IMG/VR virus record: IMGVR_UViG_3300036444_000014
Location: 1-39,082 of that record
Reading direction: 5' to 3' (one strand)
From: a virus
DNA length: 39,082 bases
The notes beneath the pieces were generated by a model, which was not told the DNA's origin, searched no databases, and saw only the letters and a program-made list of their open reading frames with translations. Position numbers and translations under genes: made by a program. Below, in pieces: positions 24,545 to 31,723 of the stretch. How positions within the stretch are numbered: position 1 is the first letter of the stretch; every line of letters starts with the position of its first letter.

Positions 24545-26049
24545 AGTTGAAACCCGCCCTGCAGGCGCGTGGACCCGGGCGGCCGGCGTGGCCCTCCCGC
24601 CCCTGCCGAGCCGCGCGCCGCCTGGTCGATGGCGCCGACACGACCGACGAGCGCCATGCAGATGTACTGCAAGGCATCGTGAGGGTTGGAATGCTCGTTC
24701 TTCTCCGGCCGCGGGTGTTCGGCATTGGCGACAGTGCCATCAGGATTTTTGCGGAAACGATACATGCTCGAAAAGCCGTCGATCAGCATCGGGCACCGCG
24801 TCGGCGACACCTGCAGGCCATAGACGCCGGGCGCCGCCGGATACATCAGAAGATTGCGGACGGTTTCGATGCGCGGCTTGATTTCGTTCGTATAGGCCGG
24901 CAGCAGCGGCACGGCATCGTAGCCCGGGCGCTGCAGCGCCTTGCGAATGATGTCGATGGCGGTCTGTTCGCCACCCTCCTTATCGGCGCCATAGTCGTTC
25001 GACGGATCGTAGCAGCCGAGCGATATCGGGTTCTCCGCATAGCGATCGACCAAGGCGGCTTTCAGCAGCTCGAGGAAGTGCGTCAGGCCGGTGCGGCCGC
25101 CATAGATTTCCTCGAGCACGCGGATCTGCAGGTTCGGCGCCCGTTGCACGATGACGACCGCCGGATGCAGACCAGAGATATCAAGGCCGATGGCGATCGA
25201 CGCGCCAGGGATCGGCTTGATCTCCTGCACCGCGATATGGTGCGAGATGTTGAATTCGGGATAGACCGGGAAGCCGGAGCGATCCCAGCCGACTTGTCCA
25301 TGCACGAAGCGATGCACATCCCATTCCGGCAACGATGCCGCCAGCGTCTGATAATAGGTCTTCGTGAGGTTTTTCGTGTTCTCGGCCTGCGGCGACAAGC
25401 CCGACGGCTGCAGATAGATTTTATGGCCCGGCTTCGGATTTTTGATGAAACGCTCGACGATCCAATGCGACGGTGAGCCCGGCGGATTGAGCGCGCCGAA
25501 CACGCACGGTTCGAGATCGATGCCGATGTCGTTGCGCGGTGGATAGCGCGTGGTGCGCTGAAGCATGAAGTTCAAGGCTTCTTCTTCGAGCAGATCGAAC
25601 TCATCACCGAGCGCGAACGTGCCTTCCCAGCCGCGCATCACGTCTTCGATGCGCTTGTCGCCCAGCGCCTGGAACTGCATCGTGATTTCCATCTTGCGGC
25701 CGCGCGGCGTCCGAAAGCGCACGATGTGGACTGCCGGCCGGTCTGCGCCGCCTTCCCAATGCGAACCGGGATAATCTTTGGGGAACCAGTTTGCCCAGCT
25801 TGCCAAGGTCGTTTTGTAGAGCGTACGATAATCGGTGCGCACTACAGCGCCCTTGGCCCGGATCACACCATCACGCATCGGCGGCAGCGAAGCCGCATAG
25901 CGCAGCGCCTTGAAGAACGAGGCGTTGGTTTTTCCGGAACCGACGGGGCCCATGATCAGGCATGCCGGGTGCGCGAAGTCGTGGATGTAAGCATTCGCGA
26001 CCGGGCCGGGTGGCACATAGTCGCTGATGCTGAATTGCGGTGTCTCCAA
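24541..26049 (-). CDS. terL: Terminase large subunit
   Basis: A 502-residue packaging motor. Walker A is GPVGSGKT at 34-41, Walker B is TFALGDEFD at 144-152 with the catalytic Glu next to Asp. The nuclease domain shows GLDISG (Asp290), CYDPSNDYG (Asp348) and NPHDALQY (Asp458), the RNase-H-like acidic triad. It cuts concatemeric DNA and pumps it through the portal. The only usable start upstream of Walker A is a TTG at 26049, with GAGGG 7 nt before it; the next in-frame ATG is too close to the P-loop. It is separated from the small subunit by 272 bp, an unusually long gap. Confidence 0.93.
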   Translation of the reverse strand: METPQFSISDYVPPGPVANAYIHDFAHPACLIMGPVGSGKTNASFFKALRYAASLPPMRDGVIRAKGAVVRTDYRTLYKTTLASWANWFPKDYPGSHWEGGADRPAVHIVRFRTPRGRKMEITMQFQALGDKRIEDVMRGWEGTFALGDEFDLLEEEALNFMLQRTTRYPPRNDIGIDLEPCVFGALNPPGSPSHWIVERFIKNPKPGHKIYLQPSGLSPQAENTKNLTKTYYQTLAASLPEWDVHRFVHGQVGWDRSGFPVYPEFNISHHIAVQEIKPIPGASIAIGLDISGLHPAVVIVQRAPNLQIRVLEEIYGGRTGLTHFLELLKAALVDRYAENPISLGCYDPSNDYGADKEGGEQTAIDIIRKALQRPGYDAVPLLPAYTNEIKPRIETVRNLLMYPAAPGVYGLQVSPTRCPMLIDGFSSMYRFRKNPDGTVANAEHPRPEKNEHSNPHDALQYICMALVGRVGAIDQAARGSAGAGGPRRPPGSTRLQGGFQL

Positions 26050-26321
26050 ACCCCAGCCCTCACGTTGCGGTGGCGCGATCCCCGCACCCCCGCCCTTGCG
26101 GACTTTGCAACCGTTTCGGTCCGGTCAAATCAGCACCCGTGCTGGCGTCAGCACGAATACCCCGGGAGGGGGGTCGAATTTTTCGTTTTGGAAATGGCTA
26201 AGCTATAGGTCGGGGAAAAATCGAGGGGGCATGGGGGGCTCGCCGCCCTATGCGGTCAGGCCGCCTGCGGCGGAGGCCCGGAGCGCCGGCCCACTGATCC
26301 GTGGTCAGAGGCACGGCCAAG
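26050..26321 (-). other. Intergenic region between terminase genes
   Basis: There are 272 bp without a supported gene. It holds overlapping inverted repeats CAGCAC-CC-GTGCTG-GCGT-CAGCAC at 26131-26154, a short GC hairpin near 26260-26280 and a G-rich stretch at 26160-26240. It could carry a promoter for the large subunit or a packaging signal. Neither is proven. Confidence 0.4.
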
Positions 26322-26909
26322 CTATTCGCCTTCGATATCAGGCGCTTGTCGCATTTCATCCGACGCCAGCCTATCCGACGCGGCGCGCGCGATGACGGTA
26401 AGTGTCTGTTTTTCCATCGCATCGATCATGTCGTCATCGATCGCGAGCGCGCCCTCGCGCCGCGTCGCCCGCAGGCTCTCGGCCGCCGCCTGCACGTCGC
26501 CGAACACGAGCACCGGCAAGCCGCTGCCATCGGTCTTGATCGCCGTCGGCATCTTGCTTTCCAGATATTCCAGCACCTTCTCGGCCACCTTGCGCCATTC
26601 GCTGAACGCTTCGAGCTTGTCGCATTCGAGCTGCCGCGCCAGGCCGTCGACGCCCATCGCCAGCACCTGCCCCATGGCGAGCAGCGGATGCGGCAGGCCC
26701 ATTTTCAGATAGGTGTCGCGCATCGCCGTGGTGCGCTTGTTCGGCACGCCCTTGCGCGATCGCCGGCCCATGGTCGACGGCATGATGCGGAACGGCGCCG
26801 ACGCCGCCAGTTGATCCTCATCGTCATCGAACGGCAGCACGTCCTGAGATTTTTCAGAACCCGCCTGTGCGCCCGCCGACACCCATAGATCGTCTTTTTC
26901 GCCCGTCAT
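26322..26909 (-). CDS. Terminase small subunit (candidate)
   Basis: A 195-residue acidic protein. After a disordered Asp/Glu-rich start comes GRRSRKGVPNKRTTAMRDTY, a basic AT-hook-like and helical motif typical of small DNA-recognition proteins upstream of large terminases, then helices with EWRKVAEKVLEYLESKMP and an acidic end. It is the first gene of the late operon. It should bind the packaging site. The ribosome binding site is weak (TAAGG at 12 nt). The call rests on position and the basic motif. Alternative: an unrelated DNA-binding protein. Confidence 0.6.
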   Translation of the reverse strand: MTGEKDDLWVSAGAQAGSEKSQDVLPFDDDEDQLAASAPFRIMPSTMGRRSRKGVPNKRTTAMRDTYLKMGLPHPLLAMGQVLAMGVDGLARQLECDKLEAFSEWRKVAEKVLEYLESKMPTAIKTDGSGLPVLVFGDVQAAAESLRATRREGALAIDDDMIDAMEKQTLTVIARAASDRLASDEMRQAPDIEGE

Positions 26910-26957
26910 TTCAGCACTTTGCCTTACTTTAACGTGCCGCGCGGCGCGGCGGAAAGC

Positions 26958-27215
26958 GAGACGGCTGTCTCACCCGTGTCTCACCCACTGTCACAGGACA
27001 AATCTCTGTTTCCATGAGGAATTGATGCTTTTGAGACAGTGAGACACTAAGACAGCCCTCACACACGCGTGCGCGCGCATATGCGTATACGCGCGCGCGT
27101 CACGCGCGCGAGGCGTCTGTCTCACTGTCTCAATGGCGCTTTTCATCGATCTTTCCGCTAGTTAGGCGAGACAGCCAGGGCTGTTTCAGTGTCTCGCTTG
27201 GTGGCTCACTGTCTC
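26958..27215. repeat. Array of ten TGTCTC-type octamers in both orientations
   Basis: GTCTC or GAGAC occurs ten times in 258 bp (at 26958, 26967, 26978, 27033, 27041, 27119, 27127, 27168, 27191 and 27211), where about 0.5 would be expected by chance. Most copies extend to TGTCTC(A/G)(C/A). Two copies lie 11 bp apart. Pairs form a perfect 16-bp inverted repeat (27031-27046 and 27118-27133, TGTCTCACTGTCTCAA) around a Z-DNA-prone core, and an 8-bp one (27166-27173 and 27190-27197). It looks like a multi-site protein-binding region: replication origin, late-promoter control or packaging site. Confidence 0.8.
27060..27110. other. Alternating purine-pyrimidine tract (Z-DNA-prone)
   Basis: Bases 27060-27100 alternate strictly (41 nt), and 27101-27110 continue after one break. 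The tract includes the palindrome GCGTATACGC (27084-27093) and long CG repeats. It sits centrally between the arms of the 16-bp inverted repeat. Confidence 0.8.
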
Positions 27216-27306
27216 ACCCCGAACCCTCCGGGGCGGAAATGCAGAACCGGCCGCCACGCTGGCACGGCTGGCACAGGGTCAAATGAGCGCCGCCATTAGA
27301 ATATTC

Positions 27307-27365
27307 CTGCCGGCCGGCCCGCGCCGTGCGCCGTAGGCCCTGGCAGGGCGCGGGCCGGCCGGCAG
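27307..27365. other. Very stable hairpin, 19-bp perfect stem
   Basis: Arms 27307-27325 and 27347-27365 (CTGCCGGCCGGCCCGCGCC and its complement) flank a 21-nt loop. No U run follows on either strand, so it is not a standard terminator. It lies between the octamer array and the small rightward gene. The rest of 26910-27465 shows no gene I can support. Confidence 0.7.
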
Positions 27366-27465
27366 TCCACATAAATCAACCCCAAGGGGCCGGGGTGCGG
27401 GCTGACTGCGCAGAGAGGTCGGGATAAAGATGCTGGCTCCGGTGGGGACCGGAAAGCGATGAGGT

Positions 27466-27762
27466 ATGGAGAAAATCGAGATCACCGCCACCGATCAGGC
27501 GGAGCGGACAGCGCAATGGCGCGATTACATGCTGGCGCTGATCGCGAGAATTGAGCGCAGGGCCTTCTCAGGCAAAACATGCATCCTGACGCCCGAGACG
27601 GCGCTGACGGCCACCAGAGGACTCAGGATCGCCGTTTATACCCCGACGCGGGAAGAGCTGGTGAACGCGGTGTTTTGCGGCTGCAAGCCGAAATGCGACA
27701 CGCCCTGCACTACATGCCTCGGCCGCGCCAACCAGGTGATCAATCTCTATCAGGAACGATAG
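27466..27762 (+). CDS. Small protein with cysteine cluster, isolated on plus strand
   Basis: A 98-residue protein with a helical first third and the cluster FCGCKPKCDTPCTTC (five Cys in 14 residues) near residue 70-84, which could bind zinc or another metal. GGAAAG lies 9 nt before the ATG. It stands alone: the leftward late operon begins on one side and the leftward early operon ends on the other, with a 13-bp convergent overlap of 3' ends (27750-27762). A regulatory or DNA-binding role is possible, but no family is recognised. Confidence 0.6.
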   Translation: MEKIEITATDQAERTAQWRDYMLALIARIERRAFSGKTCILTPETALTATRGLRIAVYTPTREELVNAVFCGCKPKCDTPCTTCLGRANQVINLYQER

Positions 27763-28053
27763 CCACGCTGCAGCGCCCGCCGCGAGACGAGCGGTGTCAC
27801 GCCGAAGGCCGCTTCCTCGGCGATGATGCCCTCAACTAGCGGCGTGCGCTGATCGGGCTTGGTGATGACGGTCGATCCTATGCGCGTCACGCCCCCCCGG
27901 AGAGGCGCGGCCGAGCTGCGCGGCCGACCAGTCAAGCACGCTGTAATTCAGCAGTTCGCGCAGCTCCGGCGGCAGAGTGTCGAAATGGCGCATTTCCTCG
28001 ATCGACGTGGCGTTGTCGCCCTCGCCGAACTGCGCGCCATTAGAGCCGGGCAT
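27750..28053 (-). pseudogene. Small FDxLPPELR protein, apparently frameshifted at a G7 run
   Basis: The first frame starts at an ATG (28053) with GGGGAG 8 nt upstream and reads MRHFDTLPPELRELLNYSVL, a pattern seen in small phage and host proteins. After DWSAAQLGRASPGG it meets seven G residues (minus strand, 27892-27898) and then degenerates. One G fewer would join it to VTRIGSTVITKPDQRTPLVE and IIAEEAAFGV in the next frame, ending at 27750, giving one protein of about 100 residues. It could be a true mutation, a sequence error in the homopolymer, or slippage. It is the last gene of the leftward early operon. Confidence 0.55.
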
Positions 28054-28070
28054 TCGTCCATCTCCCCGCG

Positions 28071-28388
28071 CTACAGACGCTTCGGGCGGCCGTAATCATC
28101 ATCCCCGGGCAGACGAATACCCTCTGCGCCATATTCGACAGCCTCTTCGATCGCGTCATCGAGCATCCGATGGACGACAGTGGTGCCGTCTTCCTCTTCG
28201 GCACGCAGCTGACGATAGATCGCTTCAGCAAATGCCCCCGCATCGACAATTTTAGGAAGCAACACACACCCCATCTTTTCGTCGAAACGCTCCAAAGCAG
28301 GCAAATGCTGAGCTGCATATTTAAGATCAGCTTTGTTCAACCTAATGCTAATTACCCCGCCTTTTGTTATTTTAACGGTGAGAGCCAT
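28071..28388 (-). CDS. Small early protein, unknown
   Basis: A 105-residue acidic protein: MALTVKITKGGVISIRLNKA at the start, a helical middle and the end GIRLPGDDDYGRPKRL. The ATG at 28388 has GGGAG 8 nt upstream and follows the preceding stop by 1 nt. No membrane segment and no known motif. It belongs to the leftward early operon, downstream of the helicase gene. A role in replication or regulation would be guesswork. Confidence 0.65.
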   Translation of the reverse strand: MALTVKITKGGVISIRLNKADLKYAAQHLPALERFDEKMGCVLLPKIVDAGAFAEAIYRQLRAEEEDGTTVVHRMLDDAIEEAVEYGAEGIRLPGDDDYGRPKRL

Positions 28389-28389
28389 C

Positions 28390-28575
28390 TCACTTTCTCC
28401 CCTGCATCCGACGCACCGCGTCATTGATGATCTTGCTGCGCTCGCGGTTGAGCGCAGCAAGGATTGCCTTCCGCTGCTCGATGATCTTCTCCATCGCCGC
28501 CAGCGAGGCCTGCTCGTCGACCGTCAGCCAATTGCGCCACGGCTGCGGCCGAGGCGGCACGTGCCAACCGTTCAT
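28390..28575 (-). CDS. Small basic helical protein
   Basis: A 61-residue protein: a Pro/Trp-rich start (MNGWHVPPRPQPWRNWLTVD) followed by a charged helix rich in Arg, Lys and Glu (IIEQRKAILAALNRERSK). The start at 28575 is chosen because it overlaps the stop of the membrane-protein gene as ATGA; longer starts would run through that gene in another frame. Unknown function. A DNA- or protein-binding adaptor is possible. Confidence 0.6.
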   Translation of the reverse strand: MNGWHVPPRPQPWRNWLTVDEQASLAAMEKIIEQRKAILAALNRERSKIINDAVRRMQGRK

Positions 28576-28748
28576 TGTGGCGCGATGCTTTTTCGCATCT
28601 CGCAATAACCGCCACTTTCCCATGACCAACGAAAAGCGCCGCCAGTCCGAGAGCAAATCTCATCTCTGGCCACGCTTAGATAGTTGAGGATCAAGACCCC
28701 TAAAACCATGATCAGAAACATCAGAACATGCTTGGTATTGTCCGCCAT
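28572..28748 (-). CDS. 58-residue single-span membrane protein
   Basis: A short gene encoding MADNTKHVLMFLIMVLGVLI and onward: one hydrophobic segment (about 8-25) and then a hydrophilic end with two Cys residues. GGAGG lies 5 nt before the ATG at 28748, the best ribosome binding site in this region, and starts right after the helicase stop. It ends with an ATGA overlap into the next gene. Early phage membrane peptides often interfere with host functions or exclude other phages; nothing more specific can be said. Confidence 0.65.
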   Translation of the reverse strand: MADNTKHVLMFLIMVLGVLILNYLSVARDEICSRTGGAFRWSWESGGYCEMRKSIAPQ

Positions 28749-28757
28749 ATTGACCTC

Positions 28758-30641
28758 CTACAGCTTCTCGAACGCATCGAGACGGATGAGCGCGCAGCGC
28801 AACTGCACGCCTGAAATGCGCACGCGGTTCAGCGCCGGATCGGTGCAGATCACGCTCGACGGCCCTTGCCGCAGCGCCGATTTCCACACCGATGCGCCGG
28901 GCACGCCGGCCCACTCGGTTTCTCGAAACAGCTTGAACAGCAGCGGGCTTTCGTTCGGCACCGCCAGCGCATAGCCCGGCCCGATCTCGCCCGGCACCAA
29001 GAGGCCAAGGCCAATCTGCTTCAGATCGGTGCGCACCTTCCGCAAATCCTCGGCATAGCTCTGCTCGCCCTGCTCTTTCAGCCAGTCGATCAGATCGCCG
29101 ACCGTGTGCTGGCGGCCGCCGCGCCACGCTTCCACCTGGCCGGTGAGGATGTGGATGACGCATTTGCGCCAATTGTCGCTGGCTTCCTCATATTCAAGCA
29201 TGGTGTTGGGCGCGAGCCATTCGCCCCAGCGATTGATATCGTCGACCATAGGCACGCCCAGCTCGTCGGCCTTTTGTGCGCCCAGCGCCAGGTCAGCGCA
29301 GGCCAGGAGCGTGCCGAGCGTGTCTTGCGCGCGGCCGTCGTGCCCAGCCTCACGCAACACGGTGCGATAGGCATCGAACGCGCTGTCAAAGCGCGGCCAT
29401 TCATCCATCAGCCGGCGCAGCAGCATCGGCCCCCAGGTGTCGGCATCGACCACCGGCGCTTTCTCGGCCGATTGTTCCACCGTGCGCCGATGCACGCGCA
29501 AGATCGCCATGCGGCTGACATCCTGCGGCTTCAAGGGCGGCGGATTGATCGACGAGAAGAAGAACGACGATTGCGCGCGAAACTGCGACGCCACATGATC
29601 CGATCCGCCGCGAAACCGCTGGCCGCCCGATGCCGCAAGCCGCGCCAGATGGATCACCGCCATGGCCTTGCGGTTGTCGACATCGGCCTCAAGCTCGTCG
29701 ACCGACACCGGCAGACTGTCCTGTTTCACCGTCTGGAAAATGCCGGCTTCCGTCGTGTCCTCGGCGCGCAGCAAAGCGCCACCCAAAATGCCTTTCACCA
29801 GATCCTGCAGCGTCGATTTGCCGACGGCCTTATCGCCGACCGCGAACACCGTCGGCCGCCATTTCAGCGCACCGCCCAGGATGGCGGAGGCGATCCAGCC
29901 GAGCATCAACACCGGATCGACCTCCGGCCGCGTCCAGTTCCACGAGCGCAGCAGTTTCAGGATATCGCCGGCCGGATTGATCTTGTCGCTCACCGGCTCT
30001 GACCATGGCGTCATGATCGCCGGCCGTGCCTGATAGAGCGTCGACGAGACGAAGCCCGTCGGTTGTTCCTCGAAATTGCCTTTGCGGTCGCGCTTATCGG
30101 TGCGCCACAGCGCATCGCCCGAATGCCAGATCAATTCGCCATTCTGGCCGCGCCACGCGCCACGCCCGCGCACGCGATCGACGGCGGAGAACAGGCCACG
30201 AATGGCCGCCTGGGTGTAGAAGGCGCGGCGCACCATTTCGGCGCGCCAGCCGTCGATACCGCCGCCCTTGGCGAAGCGCGGCCATGCCCAATAGAGATAA
30301 TCCTGATGCTGGCCGAACACGCTTTCGATCCAGCCCTGCCCGATCTTGCCGGGCTCGCCGGCCCGCAACTGCCCGAGCGCGTCGACCACATAGAGAATGT
30401 CGCCATCCATACCCAACGCCTGCACTGGGCAATCCGGCGGCATGCCATAGCGATCGGCTTTCCACTGGCCAGCCTCGACAGCAACACTTTGGCCATCGAT
30501 CGTGAACGTGCGCGGCGCGCCAATCGTCGTGACGACCGGCGCGCTGCGGGCGGCCTTCTTGCGGCGCGGTTCGGCGGCCGTAATGGCCGCGCGAACGCCC
30601 TCGATATCCGGCTCGAACGGCCGTTCTTGTCCCTGTGCCAC
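28758..30641 (-). CDS. Replicative helicase-type P-loop ATPase
   Basis: A 627-residue protein with Walker A GDKAVGKST at 269-277, a Walker B-like PVSVDELEAD at about 311-320, and FFFSSINPPPLKPQDVSRMA, which has the arginine/sensor layout of phage and plasmid replication ATPases. The N-terminal 200 residues hold no zinc finger and may bind DNA or the primase. It follows the TOPRIM primase gene two genes upstream, so the two likely start replication together. The start is a GTG at 30641 with a weak ribosome binding site. The exact superfamily (SF3-like or other) cannot be set by eye. Confidence 0.75.
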   Translation of the reverse strand: MAQGQERPFEPDIEGVRAAITAAEPRRKKAARSAPVVTTIGAPRTFTIDGQSVAVEAGQWKADRYGMPPDCPVQALGMDGDILYVVDALGQLRAGEPGKIGQGWIESVFGQHQDYLYWAWPRFAKGGGIDGWRAEMVRRAFYTQAAIRGLFSAVDRVRGRGAWRGQNGELIWHSGDALWRTDKRDRKGNFEEQPTGFVSSTLYQARPAIMTPWSEPVSDKINPAGDILKLLRSWNWTRPEVDPVLMLGWIASAILGGALKWRPTVFAVGDKAVGKSTLQDLVKGILGGALLRAEDTTEAGIFQTVKQDSLPVSVDELEADVDNRKAMAVIHLARLAASGGQRFRGGSDHVASQFRAQSSFFFSSINPPPLKPQDVSRMAILRVHRRTVEQSAEKAPVVDADTWGPMLLRRLMDEWPRFDSAFDAYRTVLREAGHDGRAQDTLGTLLACADLALGAQKADELGVPMVDDINRWGEWLAPNTMLEYEEASDNWRKCVIHILTGQVEAWRGGRQHTVGDLIDWLKEQGEQSYAEDLRKVRTDLKQIGLGLLVPGEIGPGYALAVPNESPLLFKLFRETEWAGVPGASVWKSALRQGPSSVICTDPALNRVRISGVQLRCALIRLDAFEKL

Positions 30642-30662
30642 GGTGTCGGATCGCGCTCGCTC

Positions 30663-30893
30663 TTATTTCCGGCGCGATGGCGTGGGCGTCTTCGGCGGCC
30701 GCTTGCCCGTTTTTTTCGGGATCACCTTTTCCGTCTGCACGGGTGCGGGCGTGCCGGTGATGAAAGGCGCTGGCGGCGGATCGACATCATCGCCGACCTG
30801 AATGTAAGGCGCGTCCTTCTTCGGGGCCGCCCCGTGGTTCTTGATATAGGGTTCCGGCATTTCGACATCGGCGCCAGTTTTGACGTTTGACAT
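30663..30893 (-). CDS. Small Pro/Lys-rich protein
   Basis: A 76-residue, probably disordered protein with repeated PYI motifs (PEPYIKNHG, APYIQVGDD) and a basic Pro-rich tail (KKTGKRPPKTPTPSRRK). GGAG lies 8 nt before the ATG at 30893; longer starts lack such a site. The basic tail suggests nucleic-acid contact. It sits between the helicase gene and an unknown gene in the replication cluster. Unknown function. Confidence 0.6.
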   Translation of the reverse strand: MSNVKTGADVEMPEPYIKNHGAAPKKDAPYIQVGDDVDPPPAPFITGTPAPVQTEKVIPKKTGKRPPKTPTPSRRK

Positions 30894-30961
30894 GACAGGT
30901 CTCCTGAAAGGGGAAATACGCAACGCGCGACGCAACCAATCGATCAGCGCGGGTGGCGCAT

Positions 30962-31723
30962 TCAGTCCTGCGGCTTGGAGACCATGGCGGAGCCCGTGAG
31001 CTTTTCGCCATCGACATCGGCCGAAACCGAGACCTGTTCATGCGGCGGCAAATGTGGCGCGGGGGACATCGGCCGTCTCCAGCTCATCGGCACGCCGCCG
31101 CTTTCCGACGGAAAGCCCATGCGTGAGGCATAGGCGGCGCGCTGATCAGGCGGCAGATCGGCGATTTCACCCGGCGATAACTGCTGGCGCATCGCGTCAA
31201 CCTCATCGGCGCTATAGGGCGGCGCGGCGGGCTCTGGCTCCTGCGGCTCCGGCGCTGTCGGCCGCGTGACGACAACCTGTTTGCTGGAAACAGCACGCGA
31301 CCGCCCCTTGCGGTTGAACGCATCGTCCTCATCGGCATAGAGGCGAGCGCCGACACCGTCGGATTGCTCGAAAATCGTATCGCGCAAGCTGACGCGCGGG
31401 CGCTTCGGCATGACAGTGTCATGATCCACCAGCGGCCGCGAAACGCTTTCGCGAGCCGCATTGATGAGCAGCCCGAATGCCAACCACCATCGCTGTTCAA
31501 GCGGCGAACAACGATACCATTGGAGCGGCTTGACCAGGCCAGCCATGGCAGCCCTCTGTCGGATCAAGTCCGGCGGCGAACTGGAAGCATCCCACACAAA
31601 TGCCGCCAGATCGGCGAAAAGGTCTTCGTCGCCTTTTTGCGAAACATCCGCTGGCAGCTCGCAAATCATATCCGCAAAGGATTGGGCCACGACGCCGAGG
31701 GTCTTAAAATCAGGCGCACTCAT
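30962..31723 (-). CDS. Unknown replication-cluster protein
   Basis: A 253-residue protein. The first about 110 residues are helical and compact (CELPADVSQKGDEDLFADL, PLQWYRCSPLEQRWWLAFG). The rest is Pro/Ser/Asp-rich and probably disordered, with a DQRAAYASRMGFP stretch. GGAG lies 6 nt before the ATG, which overlaps the primase stop as ATGA. It lies between primase and helicase genes and could be a loader or adaptor for them, by position only. No known motif. Confidence 0.6.
   Translation of the reverse strand: MSAPDFKTLGVVAQSFADMICELPADVSQKGDEDLFADLAAFVWDASSSPPDLIRQRAAMAGLVKPLQWYRCSPLEQRWWLAFGLLINAARESVSRPLVDHDTVMPKRPRVSLRDTIFEQSDGVGARLYADEDDAFNRKGRSRAVSSKQVVVTRPTAPEPQEPEPAAPPYSADEVDAMRQQLSPGEIADLPPDQRAAYASRMGFPSESGGVPMSWRRPMSPAPHLPPHEQVSVSADVDGEKLTGSAMVSKPQD

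Noticed and set aside
26958-27215. CRISPR array
   Set aside because: Repeats are octamers in both orientations with irregular spacing and no unique spacers of equal length; no cas gene nearby.
27307-27365. Rho-independent terminator of the late or early operon
   Set aside because: No U run follows the stem on either strand.
28866-30002. 378-codon plus-strand frame opposite the helicase gene
   Set aside because: Antisense to Walker motifs of the helicase; no protein-like pattern.
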